Shown here: piece by piece, positions 36,023 through 45,513 of the stretch
Position numbering within the stretch: the first letter of the stretch is position 1
Layout: every line of letters starts with the position of its first letter
NCBI GenBank assembly: GCA_016935435.1
Contig: JAFGQZ010000055.1
Coordinates: 1-58,470 of the forward strand
DNA from: Bacteroidales bacterium
Lineage (GTDB): Bacteria > Bacteroidota > Bacteroidia > Bacteroidales > UBA10428
Reading direction: 5' to 3'
DNA: 58,470 bases
Position numbers and translations under genes: made by a program
The notes under the pieces: model-generated
Databases searched by the model: none
What the model was told of the DNA's origin: nothing
Seen by the model: only the letters and a program-made list of their open reading frames with translations

Positions 36023-38641
36023 TTACAGCCCGGTGAGTTTTTTTATGTCGTTCAGCTTGTTAAGCGCTTCAACAGGGGTGAGGTTATTTATGTCGGTTTT
36101 CTTTATTTCATCGCGAATTTGTTTTAAAACTGGGTCGTCGAGCTGAAAAATGCTCATTTGGTATCCCTCACGCTTTCCGGCGATTTTTTCCACGGGTTTA
36201 TGCAGCTTGTTTATTTCCAAGCCTGAACCTTCCATTTGGTTGAGAATTTCCCCGGCACGCTGAACTACGCTTTTAGGCATGCCGGCCATACGGGCCACGT
36301 GTATGCCAAAACTGTGCGCCACACCGCCGGGTTTAAGTTTTCGCAGGAATATTACTTTGTCTTCCAGCTCCTTAACGGTTACATTGAAGTTTTTAATTCT
36401 CTCGAAGGAAGCTTCCATTTCGTTGAGTTCGTGGTAGTGTGTGGCAAACAAAGTTTTTGCCCTTGCAAGCTGGTGTTCGTGCAGGTATTCTACCATGGCC
36501 CATGCTATGGATATGCCATCGTAAGTGCTGGTGCCCCGCCCGATTTCGTCGAGCAAAACAAGGCTGCGGGGCGAAATGTTGTTCAGGATGCTTGCTGTTT
36601 CGAGCATTTCCACCATAAAGGTCGATTCGCCCAGTGAAATGTTGTCGGAAGCCCCTACCCGGGTAAATATTTTATCGACCCAGCCAATTTTTGCACTTTG
36701 CGCAGGAACAAAACTGCCCATTTGTGCCATGAGCACAATTAAGGCTGTTTGCCTCAGCAATGCTGATTTACCAGACATGTTGGGCCCTGTGATAATTATT
36801 ATCTGCTGGGTTTTCTGGTCGAGATATACATTGTTGGCAATATAGGTTTCGCCAATGGGCAACTGTCGTTCTATTACCGGGTGGCGGCCTTCCTTTATGT
36901 CAATTATGTCTGTTTCGTTTATCTCGGGCCTGAAGTATTTATATTCGGCAGCACAGCGGGCAAAACTTAGCAAACAATCGAGCCTTGCGATAAGGGCAGA
37001 GTTGTGTTGAATGGCTTCGATATAATCGGTAAGGCCTGATACCAGCTCGTTAAACAGTTTTGTTTCGAGGGACAGTATTTTTTCTTCAGCGCCCAGTATT
37101 TTTGTTTCGTATTCTTTCAGTTCTTCTGTAATATACCTTTCGGCGCCAACCAGGGTTTGTTTGCGGATCCATTCGGGGGGAACCTTGTCTTTATGTGTGT
37201 TGCGCACCTCGATATAATAGCCGAAAACATTGTTAAAGCCAACTTTCAACGAACTTATGCCTGTTTTTTCTATTTCGCGTTGTTGCAACTGTACAATATA
37301 ATCTTTACCGGAGTTTTGCAGGCCGCGTAATTCGTCAAGTTCGGCACAAATGCCGTGGGCAATAACATTTCCCCGGTTTACCATAGCCGGAGGGTCGGGC
37401 TGTAATTGTTTTTCAATTTGTTCCCTTATTGAATTGCAGGGGTTTAACTGCTCCCCGATTTTTATAAGTGCCCGTTCGCCCGATTTTTCGCACAATTCTT
37501 TTACCGGCTTTAGGGCATGCAGGGCATTTTTAATTTGTGCCACATCGCGGGGCGATACCCTTGCTACAGCAACTTTCGATACAAGCCTTTCCAAATCGCC
37601 GATGACCCTGAACTTCTCTTCCAGTTCTTCGCGCAGCGAAGGGTTTTTCAGAAAATGCTCAACCACATCGAGGCGCTCGTTTATTGGCGCAATATCTTTA
37701 AGTGGAAGGGCAATCCAGCGTTTTAGCAGGCGGCTGCCCATAGGCGAAATGGTTTTGTCAAGTATGTCCGACAAGGTTTTTGCACCTTCGTGGAGCGAGC
37801 CAAACAGTTCGAGGTTGCGAATGGTGAACTTGTCGAGCCAGACATATTTGTCCTCCTCAATGCGCGATAAACTGGAAATATGGCGGACGTGCAAATGCTG
37901 GGTAATGTCGAGGTAATGCAATATGGCACCTGCTGCAACAATGCCCAGTTTAAGCCCTTGTACGCCAAAACCTTTCAGGCTGGTGGTTTCAAAATGTTTT
38001 TTCAGCCTTTCGCAGGCTGTATCTTCGTTAAAAACCCAATCGTCGAGCTTAAAAGTGTAATATTTGTTGCCGAAGTATTCTTCGAATAAGTTTTTTTTGC
38101 CGGTTTCGTAAAGCACTTCTTTGGGGGAGAAGTTTCCCAATAGTTTATCGACATAATATATCGATCCTTCGGCGGTGAAAAACTCGCCCGTTGAAATATC
38201 GAGAAAGGCTACCCCGGCAGTTTTTTTGTCGATATGCACACTGGCCAGGAAATTGTTTTCGCGGTGGTTAAGAACATTGTCGTTGAGCGAAACCCCGGGC
38301 GTTACCAGTTCTGTAATGCCCCGCCTGACGATTTTTTTTGTGAGCTTTGGGTCTTCGAGTTGTTCGCAAATGGCAACCCTTTGGCCAGCCCTTACGAGCT
38401 TTGGCAGGTAGGTATCTAGGGCATGGTGCGGAAAACCTGCCAGTTCAACAAACGAGGCTGCCCCATTTGCCCTTCTGGTAAGGGTGATGCCTAAAATTTC
38501 CGATGCTTTTATTGCATCATCGCCGAATGTTTCGTAGAAGTCGCCAACCCTGAAAAGTAAAACAGCATCGGGGTGTTGTTCCTTAATGCTGAAATACTGT
38601 TTCATTAGCGGGGTTTCTACAATATTTGCTTTGCTGCTCAC
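36023..38641 (-). CDS. mutS: DNA mismatch repair protein MutS
   Basis: The 872-residue protein is full length for MutS. The N-terminal mismatch-binding domain starts with [29 protein letters not shown], which contains the Phe-x-Glu mismatch wedge. The connector, lever and clamp domains follow. The ATPase has Walker [42 protein letters not shown] (Walker B) and [11 protein letters not shown]. It detects mismatches and recruits MutL, which is not in this window. It lies 202 bases downstream of the HAD-phosphatase gene in the same direction, so it may be expressed partly from that unit. The short hydrophilic C-terminal tail is normal. Confidence 0.97.
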   Translation of the reverse strand: MSSKANIVETPLMKQYFSIKEQHPDAVLLFRVGDFYETFGDDAIKASEILGITLTRRANGAASFVELAGFPHHALDTYLPKLVRAGQRVAICEQLEDPKLTKKIVRRGITELVTPGVSLNDNVLNHRENNFLASVHIDKKTAGVAFLDISTGEFFTAEGSIYYVDKLLGNFSPKEVLYETGKKNLFEEYFGNKYYTFKLDDWVFNEDTACERLKKHFETTSLKGFGVQGLKLGIVAAGAILHYLDITQHLHVRHISSLSRIEEDKYVWLDKFTIRNLELFGSLHEGAKTLSDILDKTISPMGSRLLKRWIALPLKDIAPINERLDVVEHFLKNPSLREELEEKFRVIGDLERLVSKVAVARVSPRDVAQIKNALHALKPVKELCEKSGERALIKIGEQLNPCNSIREQIEKQLQPDPPAMVNRGNVIAHGICAELDELRGLQNSGKDYIVQLQQREIEKTGISSLKVGFNNVFGYYIEVRNTHKDKVPPEWIRKQTLVGAERYITEELKEYETKILGAEEKILSLETKLFNELVSGLTDYIEAIQHNSALIARLDCLLSFARCAAEYKYFRPEINETDIIDIKEGRHPVIERQLPIGETYIANNVYLDQKTQQIIIITGPNMSGKSALLRQTALIVLMAQMGSFVPAQSAKIGWVDKIFTRVGASDNISLGESTFMVEMLETASILNNISPRSLVLLDEIGRGTSTYDGISIAWAMVEYLHEHQLARAKTLFATHYHELNEMEASFERIKNFNVTVKELEDKVIFLRKLKPGGVAHSFGIHVARMAGMPKSVVQRAGEILNQMEGSGLEINKLHKPVEKIAGKREGYQMSIFQLDDPVLKQIRDEIKKTDINNLTPVEALNKLNDIKKLTGL

Positions 38642-38843
38642 TATTTTTATGCTTATCGCGCTAATTTAAACCATAGCTTCGGGCGGGCAAAAAATGCATG
38701 CAATTCTTTATTATTTTTTAATTAACAATCGATGGAGATATTTGTTGGCAAATTTAACAGGCATGTTGGTTTGCTATAAGCGATGAGGGTCATTGCCCCA
38801 AATTATTTTATTTGAAAAAGCTATAGCAGATATATGTTGGTGT

Positions 38844-39692
38844 TTAGGTCAGCACCGATTCGCACACATAATTCGGTATTATGCCGCTCGATTCTATTTT
38901 AATTTTGGCCATGTGGGGCAGGGTGGTGCCTGATAGGACCAGGGCCGTGTCGAGGCCAAATTTGTTCCCCCCGATAATGTCGGTGTACAGGGTATCGCCA
39001 ACCATAAGTATTTCGTTCTTTTTAATATTTCTGTTAGCCTGAACAGTTTCATAAGCGAACATAAACATCTGGGCATCGGGTTTTCCAAAGCGGATAAATG
39101 TTTTGCCCACAATCTCCTCAATCATGTCGGCAATGCCGCCAATGGCCACAGAAATCTGGTGTTTCGAAACAGGATATGCTATATCGGTGTTGGCAATAAT
39201 TACCGGCACATTGGTAAGCCGCAACAGGTTAATCACTTTGTTTATGTCGTGGTTCCAGTCGAAGCCCTCGTCGTCGAGAAATACAACAGCCGAAATATGT
39301 TCGCAGTTGTCGAGGCTGAGGTCGTAAATCGAGAGGGTTTCCAGTCCGGCCGATTCGATATAATGAGCAGAGTTGTCGGTGCCAAGATATGCAACCGTGC
39401 TGCCAGGCTTAATTTTGTACTGAAGATATTCGCGTGCCAGCATGCCCGATGAAATAATTTTGTCGGGCGTTATTTGGGCAATGCCCCCCCGTATGTATTT
39501 ATCGGCAAGTTGTTCGGGGCTTCGCGAAGCATCGTTGGTGAGAATATAGAAATCGATACCATTGTCGGTTAAGAACTTTAAGGTATCTTCAACTCCCGGA
39601 ATGTGGCCGTTATAGTTTTTTAGCACACCGTAAGCATCGAAAAATACAGTTTTGTATTTAAGGGCAATTTTTCTGAACTCACGTATTTTCAT
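38844..39692 (-). CDS. HAD-IIA-type phosphatase with DxYG motif I
   Basis: The 282-residue protein is of the NagD/HAD-IIA type with a C2 cap. Motif I is FFDAYGVLKNYNG with nucleophile Asp19, but the usual second Asp two positions later is Tyr21. The same position is Trp in some HAD-IIA subfamilies (DxWG). Motif II is YILTNDASRSPEQL, and motif IV is MVGDTLYTDIIGGNKFGLDTALVLSG. It is predicted to hydrolyse a phosphate ester, although loss of the general acid in motif I may change the mechanism. It lies 77 bases after the APH-like kinase gene on the same strand, and mutS follows. Confidence 0.85.
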   Translation of the reverse strand: MKIREFRKIALKYKTVFFDAYGVLKNYNGHIPGVEDTLKFLTDNGIDFYILTNDASRSPEQLADKYIRGGIAQITPDKIISSGMLAREYLQYKIKPGSTVAYLGTDNSAHYIESAGLETLSIYDLSLDNCEHISAVVFLDDEGFDWNHDINKVINLLRLTNVPVIIANTDIAYPVSKHQISVAIGGIADMIEEIVGKTFIRFGKPDAQMFMFAYETVQANRNIKKNEILMVGDTLYTDIIGGNKFGLDTALVLSGTTLPHMAKIKIESSGIIPNYVCESVLT

Positions 39693-39769
39693 CGTTTTTC
39701 CTGATTAATACTTTTAGCAATTATGTACAGGCAACCCGCAGGACATTATTATATATAACTGCCCAGGCT

Positions 39770-40813
39770 TCAAATTTTAAGTGCCTTCAAAATTTTACCG
39801 GTATCGAGTTTTTCTTCAATCTGGTTAAAATATAATTTATATGCCTCGCGTTGTAACCGTTTTGCAAATATAGGGGTAAAGAAGTAATTTCCGTGTTTAA
39901 TTACATAGTTTAATATAAAAAAACGATAGGCTTCTTTAAAAAATAGAATTTCTTTCTCGGTAAGGGGGTAATAATTGTGGTATTCTTTTAAAAATAAAAG
40001 AAATCGTTCTTCCATGAGCGTGTCTGGCAGGTAAGAAAAAGTTGTCCGATCGCCAATATCTGATGTTACCCGGCTGAAAAAGTAAAAGTCGAGCACGCGC
40101 GAGCTTATCCTGAACCAGTCGTAATCCCACCGCGAATAGAACTTACAATCGGCAGTTACCGAAAAGTTGCCAATGTTCCAATCGACAAAAACCGGAATAG
40201 TTTCGAAACTCCGGTAATTGAGTTTTTCAAGGTTGTTTAAGAATATATGGCATTGTTCACTTATAACATCGTGGTGGCGGCCATGCTCCGACATTCCTTC
40301 GGCGGTGCAAAGAATATCCAGAAGTTGTTCAATGTCTTTTATAACATTTATCGACGATGGGGGCAATATTTTCCGCACACCGGAGCAGGCTTTATGGAAG
40401 AGGGCAAGCTCGCGCCCAAGTGCTTTAATGTGTAGCTCATCGAGCCGGCGCGGCATTTTCTCTTTAATATCAACGGCATGGTAAAACACTACCCATACAT
40501 CAACAATGCCTTCGGTTAACCTGTAGGTAAAAAGTTCGTTGTTTTTTGTTAGCGAGCGGGCAAGGAAGTTCTGGTAAGGGTGCGGAAGGTTGTTGGCTAG
40601 TACATTTATAATGGTGTGATCTTCGCAAAAAATTTCGTATTTCCCAAAAAACGAGAGTTTTGTGAGAATAAAAGTTGAGTCGGTGAAAAGTATTTTAAAT
40701 ACGTAATTTGTTGATACTTTTGCACTAACATCGGCAATGGTTTTTATTTTCTTTTCGCCGCCGTATGCCTTCCAGGCCCTGGCAATAATATCGGAACAAT
40801 CGAGCAGGTGCAT
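39770..40813 (-). CDS. APH/choline-kinase-like phosphotransferase
   Basis: The 347-residue protein lacks a signal peptide. Its Brenner-like catalytic loop is VFVDWNIGNF with Asp211 and Asn216, but the usual His two residues before the Asp is Phe. The metal motif follows as WDYDWFRISSRVLDFYFF. This pattern resembles the aminoglycoside phosphotransferase, choline/ethanolamine kinase and homoserine kinase II superfamily, which phosphorylates hydroxyl groups of small amino-alcohols. Which substrate is used is unknown. The gene lies between a glutamine-synthetase-like gene (75 bases upstream) and a HAD phosphatase gene (77 bases downstream), which suggests a small amine-related pathway. Confidence 0.7.
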   Translation of the reverse strand: MHLLDCSDIIARAWKAYGGEKKIKTIADVSAKVSTNYVFKILFTDSTFILTKLSFFGKYEIFCEDHTIINVLANNLPHPYQNFLARSLTKNNELFTYRLTEGIVDVWVVFYHAVDIKEKMPRRLDELHIKALGRELALFHKACSGVRKILPPSSINVIKDIEQLLDILCTAEGMSEHGRHHDVISEQCHIFLNNLEKLNYRSFETIPVFVDWNIGNFSVTADCKFYSRWDYDWFRISSRVLDFYFFSRVTSDIGDRTTFSYLPDTLMEERFLLFLKEYHNYYPLTEKEILFFKEAYRFFILNYVIKHGNYFFTPIFAKRLQREAYKLYFNQIEEKLDTGKILKALKI

Positions 40814-40887
40814 GGTTTACCTTTTATTTTGTGTTTTGTTTTCAGGTTGTTTGAATTAATTGTTTGCAGTAAAAAATACGATGTTTT

Positions 40888-42246
40888 TTAGATTATTTCG
40901 AAATAACGCTGCAACTCCCAGTCGGAAACATGTTTCGAGAACTGCCGCCATTCCCATTCGCGTGTTGTGGTGAAATGGTCAACAAATGCATTACCAAATA
41001 GTTCCCGGGCAATTGCCGAATTTTTCATTTGTATTGTTGCATCAAGCAGGTTGCCGGCTAAAGCACCCGATTTTTTTTCGACATAGCCGTTTCCTTCAGT
41101 TGGTGCTTCGGAAAGGGAAAGGTTGTTTTGAATACCATACAGGCCCGAAGCCAGCGATGCAGCCATTGCCAGGTATGGATTTGTGTCGGAGCCGGGCACC
41201 CGTGTTTCGAGCCGGGCATTTGCTTCTGTCGAATTGATTACCCGCAGGGCAGTAGTGCGGTTTTCGATTCCCCAGGTAAGTGTTGCAGGCGCCCAGGCCC
41301 CACCGGCCAACCTTTTGTAACTGTTAACTGTTGGGGCATACATGGGCAAAATATGTGGCAGGCAATACAGCTGGCCTGCTATATAATTTTTGAGCAGGTT
41401 GCTCATGTTTTTTTTGTCGTTTTTATCGTAAAAAAGGTTTTGCTTTGCTTTACTGTCCCAAAGGCTTTGGTGTATATGGCCGCTGCATCCGGGCAGGTCT
41501 TTGTTCCATTTTGCCATAAAACTGGCCATGATATTGTGCCGGTAGGCAATTTCTTTTACAGCGGTTTTAAATAAGGTGGCTTTATCGGAAGCTTTTAAAA
41601 CGGTGTCGTATTTTATGGCGGCTTCATAAACACCCGGTCCGGTTTCGGTATGCAGTCCTTCGAGCGGAATGTCAAAGGCTTCGGTAAGATCGAACAAATC
41701 GTTAAAATAATCTTTATATAATGTCGGGCGCAATATCGAATAGCCAAACATGCCTGGCGATATTGGTTCAAGAAGCTGAAACTTTTTCATTTCAGGGGTG
41801 CCGGGCCTTTCGTTAAAGTTAAACCATTCGAACTCCTGCGAAAAATAAGGTGTAAACCCCATTTGGGAACACTGGCGCTCAATTTTCTTCAACAAGGTGC
41901 GGGGGCACGATGCCAGGCCATCGGTATTGTTGCCGCTGAAATCGCCTAAAAAAAATGGCATGTTGTTGTCCCAGGGCACTTTTCTGAAAGTCGAGAGGTC
42001 GATAAACCCTGGTATATCGGGGTAGCCGGTGTGCAAACCTGTAATTTCAACATTATCGTAACAGCTATCGCTACTGTCCCAGCCAAAAATTACATTGCAG
42101 AAACCGATGCCTTTTTCTGCAATTTCCAGAAATTTTTCTTTGTTGATTATTTTACCGCGAAGAATTCCATCGATATCGGCAAAGGCTATTTTTATTTTTT
42201 GTGAGCCCAGGGATTTAATTTCGTCTAATACTATAGTGGGGTTCAT
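40888..42246 (-). CDS. Glutamine synthetase-like ligase
   Basis: From the ATG at 42246 the product has 452 residues; a start at 42279 would add eleven hydrophobic residues. The beta-grasp domain starts KIKIAFADIDGILRGKI, and the catalytic domain shows SQEFEWFNF, GLHTETGPGVYEAAIKY, PGCSGHIHQSLWD, APTVNSYKRLAGGAWAP and RLETRVPGSDTNPYLA. These correspond to the metal, glutamate and ATP sites of glutamine synthetase I-like enzymes. The DIDGILRGK start is typical of the GS-like subfamily that includes gamma-glutamylpolyamine and gamma-glutamylamide synthetases (PuuA, IpuC), rather than the ammonia-assimilating GS of 470 or 720 residues. It is the first gene of a possible operon with the kinase and phosphatase genes. 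Confidence 0.87.
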   Translation of the reverse strand: MNPTIVLDEIKSLGSQKIKIAFADIDGILRGKIINKEKFLEIAEKGIGFCNVIFGWDSSDSCYDNVEITGLHTGYPDIPGFIDLSTFRKVPWDNNMPFFLGDFSGNNTDGLASCPRTLLKKIERQCSQMGFTPYFSQEFEWFNFNERPGTPEMKKFQLLEPISPGMFGYSILRPTLYKDYFNDLFDLTEAFDIPLEGLHTETGPGVYEAAIKYDTVLKASDKATLFKTAVKEIAYRHNIMASFMAKWNKDLPGCSGHIHQSLWDSKAKQNLFYDKNDKKNMSNLLKNYIAGQLYCLPHILPMYAPTVNSYKRLAGGAWAPATLTWGIENRTTALRVINSTEANARLETRVPGSDTNPYLAMAASLASGLYGIQNNLSLSEAPTEGNGYVEKKSGALAGNLLDATIQMKNSAIARELFGNAFVDHFTTTREWEWRQFSKHVSDWELQRYFEII

Positions 42247-42348
42247 AACAAAAACAAATTTTGCTTTAAAGATAGCCAATTTCCCTGGTATTCTAATAGC
42301 CTGGTTTTGTGTGCCGGTGGCAGGAAAAAATATTTTTTTTAGAATAAA

Positions 42349-42379
42349 TTTGATTTTTATTCAAAAACACATACTTTTG
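42349..42379 (+). promoter_or_regulatory. Promoter of rpmH
   Basis: TTTG (42349-42352) and TACTTTTG (42372-42379) are separated by exactly 19 bases. This is the full -33/-7 arrangement of the Bacteroidota housekeeping sigma factor. It is the best promoter match in the window and lies 43 bases before the rpmH start. Confidence 0.8.
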
Positions 42380-42422
42380 CAGTTCTAAAATTTGAGGGCG
42401 AATTATTTAAAAATATTAAACG

Positions 42423-42578
42423 ATGAAAAGGACATTTCAACCATCGGTAAGAAAAAGGAGAAACAAACACGGATTCCGCGAAAGGATGTCTACAGCTAAT
42501 GGCAGAAAAGTACTTGCCCGCCGAAGGGCTAAAGGAAGAAAAAGGCTTACTGTTTCCGATGAGATAAGGAGAAAATAA
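42423..42578 (+). CDS. rpmH: 50S ribosomal protein bL34
   Basis: This 51-codon gene gives the highly basic bL34 sequence: [20 protein letters not shown], then a [19 protein letters not shown] segment with the conserved NGRxVLxxRRxKGRxxL core, and a short tail. bL34 is a small protein of the large ribosomal subunit near the exit-tunnel region. It is flanked by its own promoter and terminator, and no rnpA, yidC or dnaA is found next to it, unlike the classic oriC cluster. The length is slightly more than the 44-46 residues of many orthologues because of the C-terminal tail VSDEIRRK. Confidence 0.97.
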   Translation: MKRTFQPSVRKRRNKHGFRERMSTANGRKVLARRRAKGRKRLTVSDEIRRK

Positions 42579-42603
42579 TTTCTTCGAAAAAATATTGTAC
42601 AAG

Positions 42604-42631
42604 GGAAGGCTGGTATGCCTTCCTTTTTTTT
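42604..42631 (+). terminator. Intrinsic terminator of rpmH
   Basis: GGAAGGC (42604-42610) pairs with GCCTTCC (42617-42623) across TGGTAT, followed by nine T. It lies 26 bases after the rpmH stop codon. Confidence 0.88.
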
Positions 42632-42728
42632 TATACCAAGGCAGGTTAAAAAAAAACGGGCAATGTACATTGATAAAAGATAATTTTATCTTTGTTTCAT
42701 CGTTTTACACTTCGAAAACCTTGTTTCC

Positions 42729-43610
42729 ATGAGTGAAATAAAAAGCTATTTAAAAAGCAGGATATTCTGGAAAAATATACTGTACGCCCTTGGAGGGTTT
42801 GTTTTTTTACTGATTTTTACATCGACATGCTCCCGCATTTATACCCACCACAACCGTTCGTATGCAGTGCCCGATTTTAAAGATATGCCCCTTTCTGATG
42901 CAGTTAAGCTTATTGAGAAGAAAAAGCTGCGTTACGAAATTTTCGATTCAATTTATGTAAATGGAAAAGAGGCCGGGGCTATTATCGACCAGCACCCTAA
43001 GCCAGGGTTTTTGGTAAAGAAAAAGCGCACAGTGTTTTTTACCATTAATGCTTCGTCGCCCGAGAAAATTGCCATGCCCAATCTTGTAGGCATAACATTG
43101 CGCGAGGGAAAAGCACGGTTAGAATCGTTTGGTTTAATACTAGGGAACCTTTCGTACAGGTACGATATTTCAAAATCGGTTATTCTTGAACAGCGTGCAA
43201 GCGGCAGGGTTATCCTGCCTGGCGATTCGGTTTTAAAAGGGAGCTTTATCGATCTGGTTTTGAGCAAAGGCCTGGGAAACGAAATGGCTATAGTGCCCGA
43301 CCTTACAGGGCTTTCAGCCCAACAGGCAAAGATTTGGTTAGCCGATGCCATGTTCAGCCTGGGGGCAACAGTGCCCGACGAGAGCTATGATGTGAACGAC
43401 CCACTGGCTGCTCCGTTTATTTATAAGCAAAAGCCTGTAAGTGGTGCCAGCATTAAAGTGCCACTTGGGACTACAGTAACCGTTTGGCTTACAGTTGATT
43501 CGTTAAAACTTCCCGGAGCCGTTGATGCTGAAGGGCAATATATTATGGATGAGTTGAATTATGATAATGAGAGCGATAACAATATTTTCGATAATACTGA
43601 TTCTGATTAG
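42729..43610 (+). CDS. Membrane-anchored PASTA-domain protein
   Basis: This 293-residue protein has a cytoplasmic N-terminus, one membrane segment at about 17-36 (ILYALGGFVFLLIFTSTCS) and an extracytoplasmic part with three PASTA repeats at roughly 44-108, 113-185 and 188-262. Typical pieces are VPDFKDMPLSDAVKLIEKKKL, MPNLVGITLREGKARLESFG and VPDLTGLSAQQAKIWLADA. PASTA domains bind peptidoglycan fragments, but no kinase or penicillin-binding domain is present, so this is a kinase-free PASTA protein. Its last 50 bases overlap the T9SS cargo gene, and an RluD-type gene follows. The three probably form one operon. Confidence 0.88.
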   Translation: MSEIKSYLKSRIFWKNILYALGGFVFLLIFTSTCSRIYTHHNRSYAVPDFKDMPLSDAVKLIEKKKLRYEIFDSIYVNGKEAGAIIDQHPKPGFLVKKKRTVFFTINASSPEKIAMPNLVGITLREGKARLESFGLILGNLSYRYDISKSVILEQRASGRVILPGDSVLKGSFIDLVLSKGLGNEMAIVPDLTGLSAQQAKIWLADAMFSLGATVPDESYDVNDPLAAPFIYKQKPVSGASIKVPLGTTVTVWLTVDSLKLPGAVDAEGQYIMDELNYDNESDNNIFDNTDSD

Positions 43611-45507
43611 CTACAGCAGTTTTTTGGGTGCCCAGCAAATTTCTGTGTTGGATTATAACCCTGCGATTAAAAAGCAACTTGTTGAAAAAAACAGTTTTAA
43701 AGCTTCCCCTGAGTTTCCGCCATTTCCCGAAAACAACCTGTTTTTCGACGATTTTTCGTATTACAGGAAAACGGTGCACCCTAACCCCGGCTTGTGGGCC
43801 GACAGGTATGCATTTATTAACCAAACTTTTGCCGATTCATGCATTAGTATTGGTGTTGCCACACTCGATGCAATCGATCAGTTTGGAAACATTTATGCAG
43901 TTAACGATTATCCGACACCTTCCGATACACTAACATCGAGGACAATTGACCTGACAGGCCAGGCCAACGGAATTTTTTTTTCATTCTTTGTTCAGGGGGG
44001 AGGCAAGGGCGGTGCCCCAAAAGAAAAAGACTCATTAATAGTTGAGTTTTTTAACAATGAAACAGAAGTCTGGCAGATGGTGTGGTATTCAGGTGGCTAT
44101 AAAAGTAATACCTTTCAGCAGGTGATAATACCCATTGAGGAAGCTTTTTTTTCCGATAGTTTTATGTTCAGGTTCAGAAATTATACATCGTTGGTTTTAC
44201 GCGAAGCCCCCGGCGATTATGAAGGGTCGCTTGGAAATACCGGCCTGTGGCACATCGATTATGTACAGGTGCGTGTGGCCCCCGATTCAAATGCAGTTAA
44301 AGAAATTAATGATGTGGCCATTACCAGTCAGCTCATGCCTGCTTTTGAGAATTACTGTTCGTTGCCCTATAACCATTTCGAGGTTGCATCGTCATATAAA
44401 CGCAGCCTTTATCCACTATCGGTGCGCACGTATTTTCCTTCACGTTCCATCGATATTAAAGTAAGCCGAAACTACGAGTCGTACAACATTTACAAAGGAA
44501 TATCGGAATTACAGGACGAAGCCAGGGACATACAGAACAACCAGCCGCCATTTGTTCAATGGGACTATTTCGATAATTTTGTTTTTCTGCCTAATTATTA
44601 TTATTACAGCAACCAGTTGTATGGCCATTACCAGTCGAAGGCTTATATAGTTTCTGCCGATGTTCCCCAATATCGTTGGAACGACACCATTGTTCGTGAA
44701 GAAGTTTTCAGGGATTACTATGCCCACGATGACGGCACTGCCGAATATGGTTTTGGAATGCCCGGCGAGGGAGGCTATGGAGCCCGTCTGGCAGTAATGT
44801 TTAACCTTTATACATTTAATTTTTCCGATACCCTTACTGCCATTGATATACATTTTCCGCATTCAAGAAACAATGCCCATAAAAATGTAGGGTTTACACC
44901 TTGTGTATGGACAACCGACGGAAATAATCCTGGAGATTTGCTTTACCCGTCCGGCGATGCAGCAGACTGGCCTGTTTATTATCCCGACACAACTCTGGGC
45001 ATCGGCAGTTTTATGCGCATACCAATTTCCGACAGTTTATTGGTAAACGATACCATTTTTGTTGGTTTGGTGCAATACAGCAACGATTTTCTTAATATAG
45101 GCTACGATGTTAATAATGACTCGAAAGCCCGTATTCGCACCAACAAAGGTGCCGGATGGTTTACCCCTGCCAATTCAATACCGGCCGGCTCACTTATGAT
45201 TAGGCCGGTTTTTGGGCATAAAGTTTATACCAGTATTAAAGAAAATTTGGTACCTGCTTATAATGGCTTGTCGGTATTTCCAAATCCTGCACGGGAAAAT
45301 ATTTACATAATGCCTGATAATTTTGACGGCAGGCCCGAAAATTACAGGCTCGAACTTTGTAATGTGCTAGGCCGTGTTTTGCTTCGCAGCAACCAGTTGC
45401 CCGAAAACCTCGATATTTCTTTCCTTGGTTCCGGAATATATGTTGTAAGGGTAGTTCACTCTCCAACAAATACAGTTTATGTACAGAAATTTCTTAAAGC
45501 ATTATAA
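43561..45507 (+). CDS. T9SS type A sorting-domain-containing exported protein
   Basis: The 648-residue product starts inside the 3' end of the PASTA gene (50-base overlap, different frame). The ATGs at 43561 and 43567 are both possible. A signal peptide ends in FLGAQQ. The centre is predicted beta-rich, with FFSFFVQGGGKGGAPKEKDS and GLWHIDYVQVRV, but I recognise no enzymatic family. The last about 75 residues contain the T9SS sorting signature GLSVFPNPARENIYI and ISFLGSGIYVVRV, ending VQKFLKAL. The protein is therefore expected to cross the outer membrane by type IX secretion and to be attached to the surface or released. Confidence 0.9.
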   Translation: MIMRAITIFSIILILISYSSFLGAQQISVLDYNPAIKKQLVEKNSFKASPEFPPFPENNLFFDDFSYYRKTVHPNPGLWADRYAFINQTFADSCISIGVATLDAIDQFGNIYAVNDYPTPSDTLTSRTIDLTGQANGIFFSFFVQGGGKGGAPKEKDSLIVEFFNNETEVWQMVWYSGGYKSNTFQQVIIPIEEAFFSDSFMFRFRNYTSLVLREAPGDYEGSLGNTGLWHIDYVQVRVAPDSNAVKEINDVAITSQLMPAFENYCSLPYNHFEVASSYKRSLYPLSVRTYFPSRSIDIKVSRNYESYNIYKGISELQDEARDIQNNQPPFVQWDYFDNFVFLPNYYYYSNQLYGHYQSKAYIVSADVPQYRWNDTIVREEVFRDYYAHDDGTAEYGFGMPGEGGYGARLAVMFNLYTFNFSDTLTAIDIHFPHSRNNAHKNVGFTPCVWTTDGNNPGDLLYPSGDAADWPVYYPDTTLGIGSFMRIPISDSLLVNDTIFVGLVQYSNDFLNIGYDVNNDSKARIRTNKGAGWFTPANSIPAGSLMIRPVFGHKVYTSIKENLVPAYNGLSVFPNPARENIYIMPDNFDGRPENYRLELCNVLGRVLLRSNQLPENLDISFLGSGIYVVRVVHSPTNTVYVQKFLKAL

Positions 45508-45513
45508 ATTCTC

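Noticed and set aside
42349..42631. Possible replication-origin neighbourhood around rpmH
   Set aside because: rpmH is present but rnpA, yidC, dnaA, dnaN and DnaA-box clusters are absent, so the gene is an isolated unit with its own promoter and terminator.
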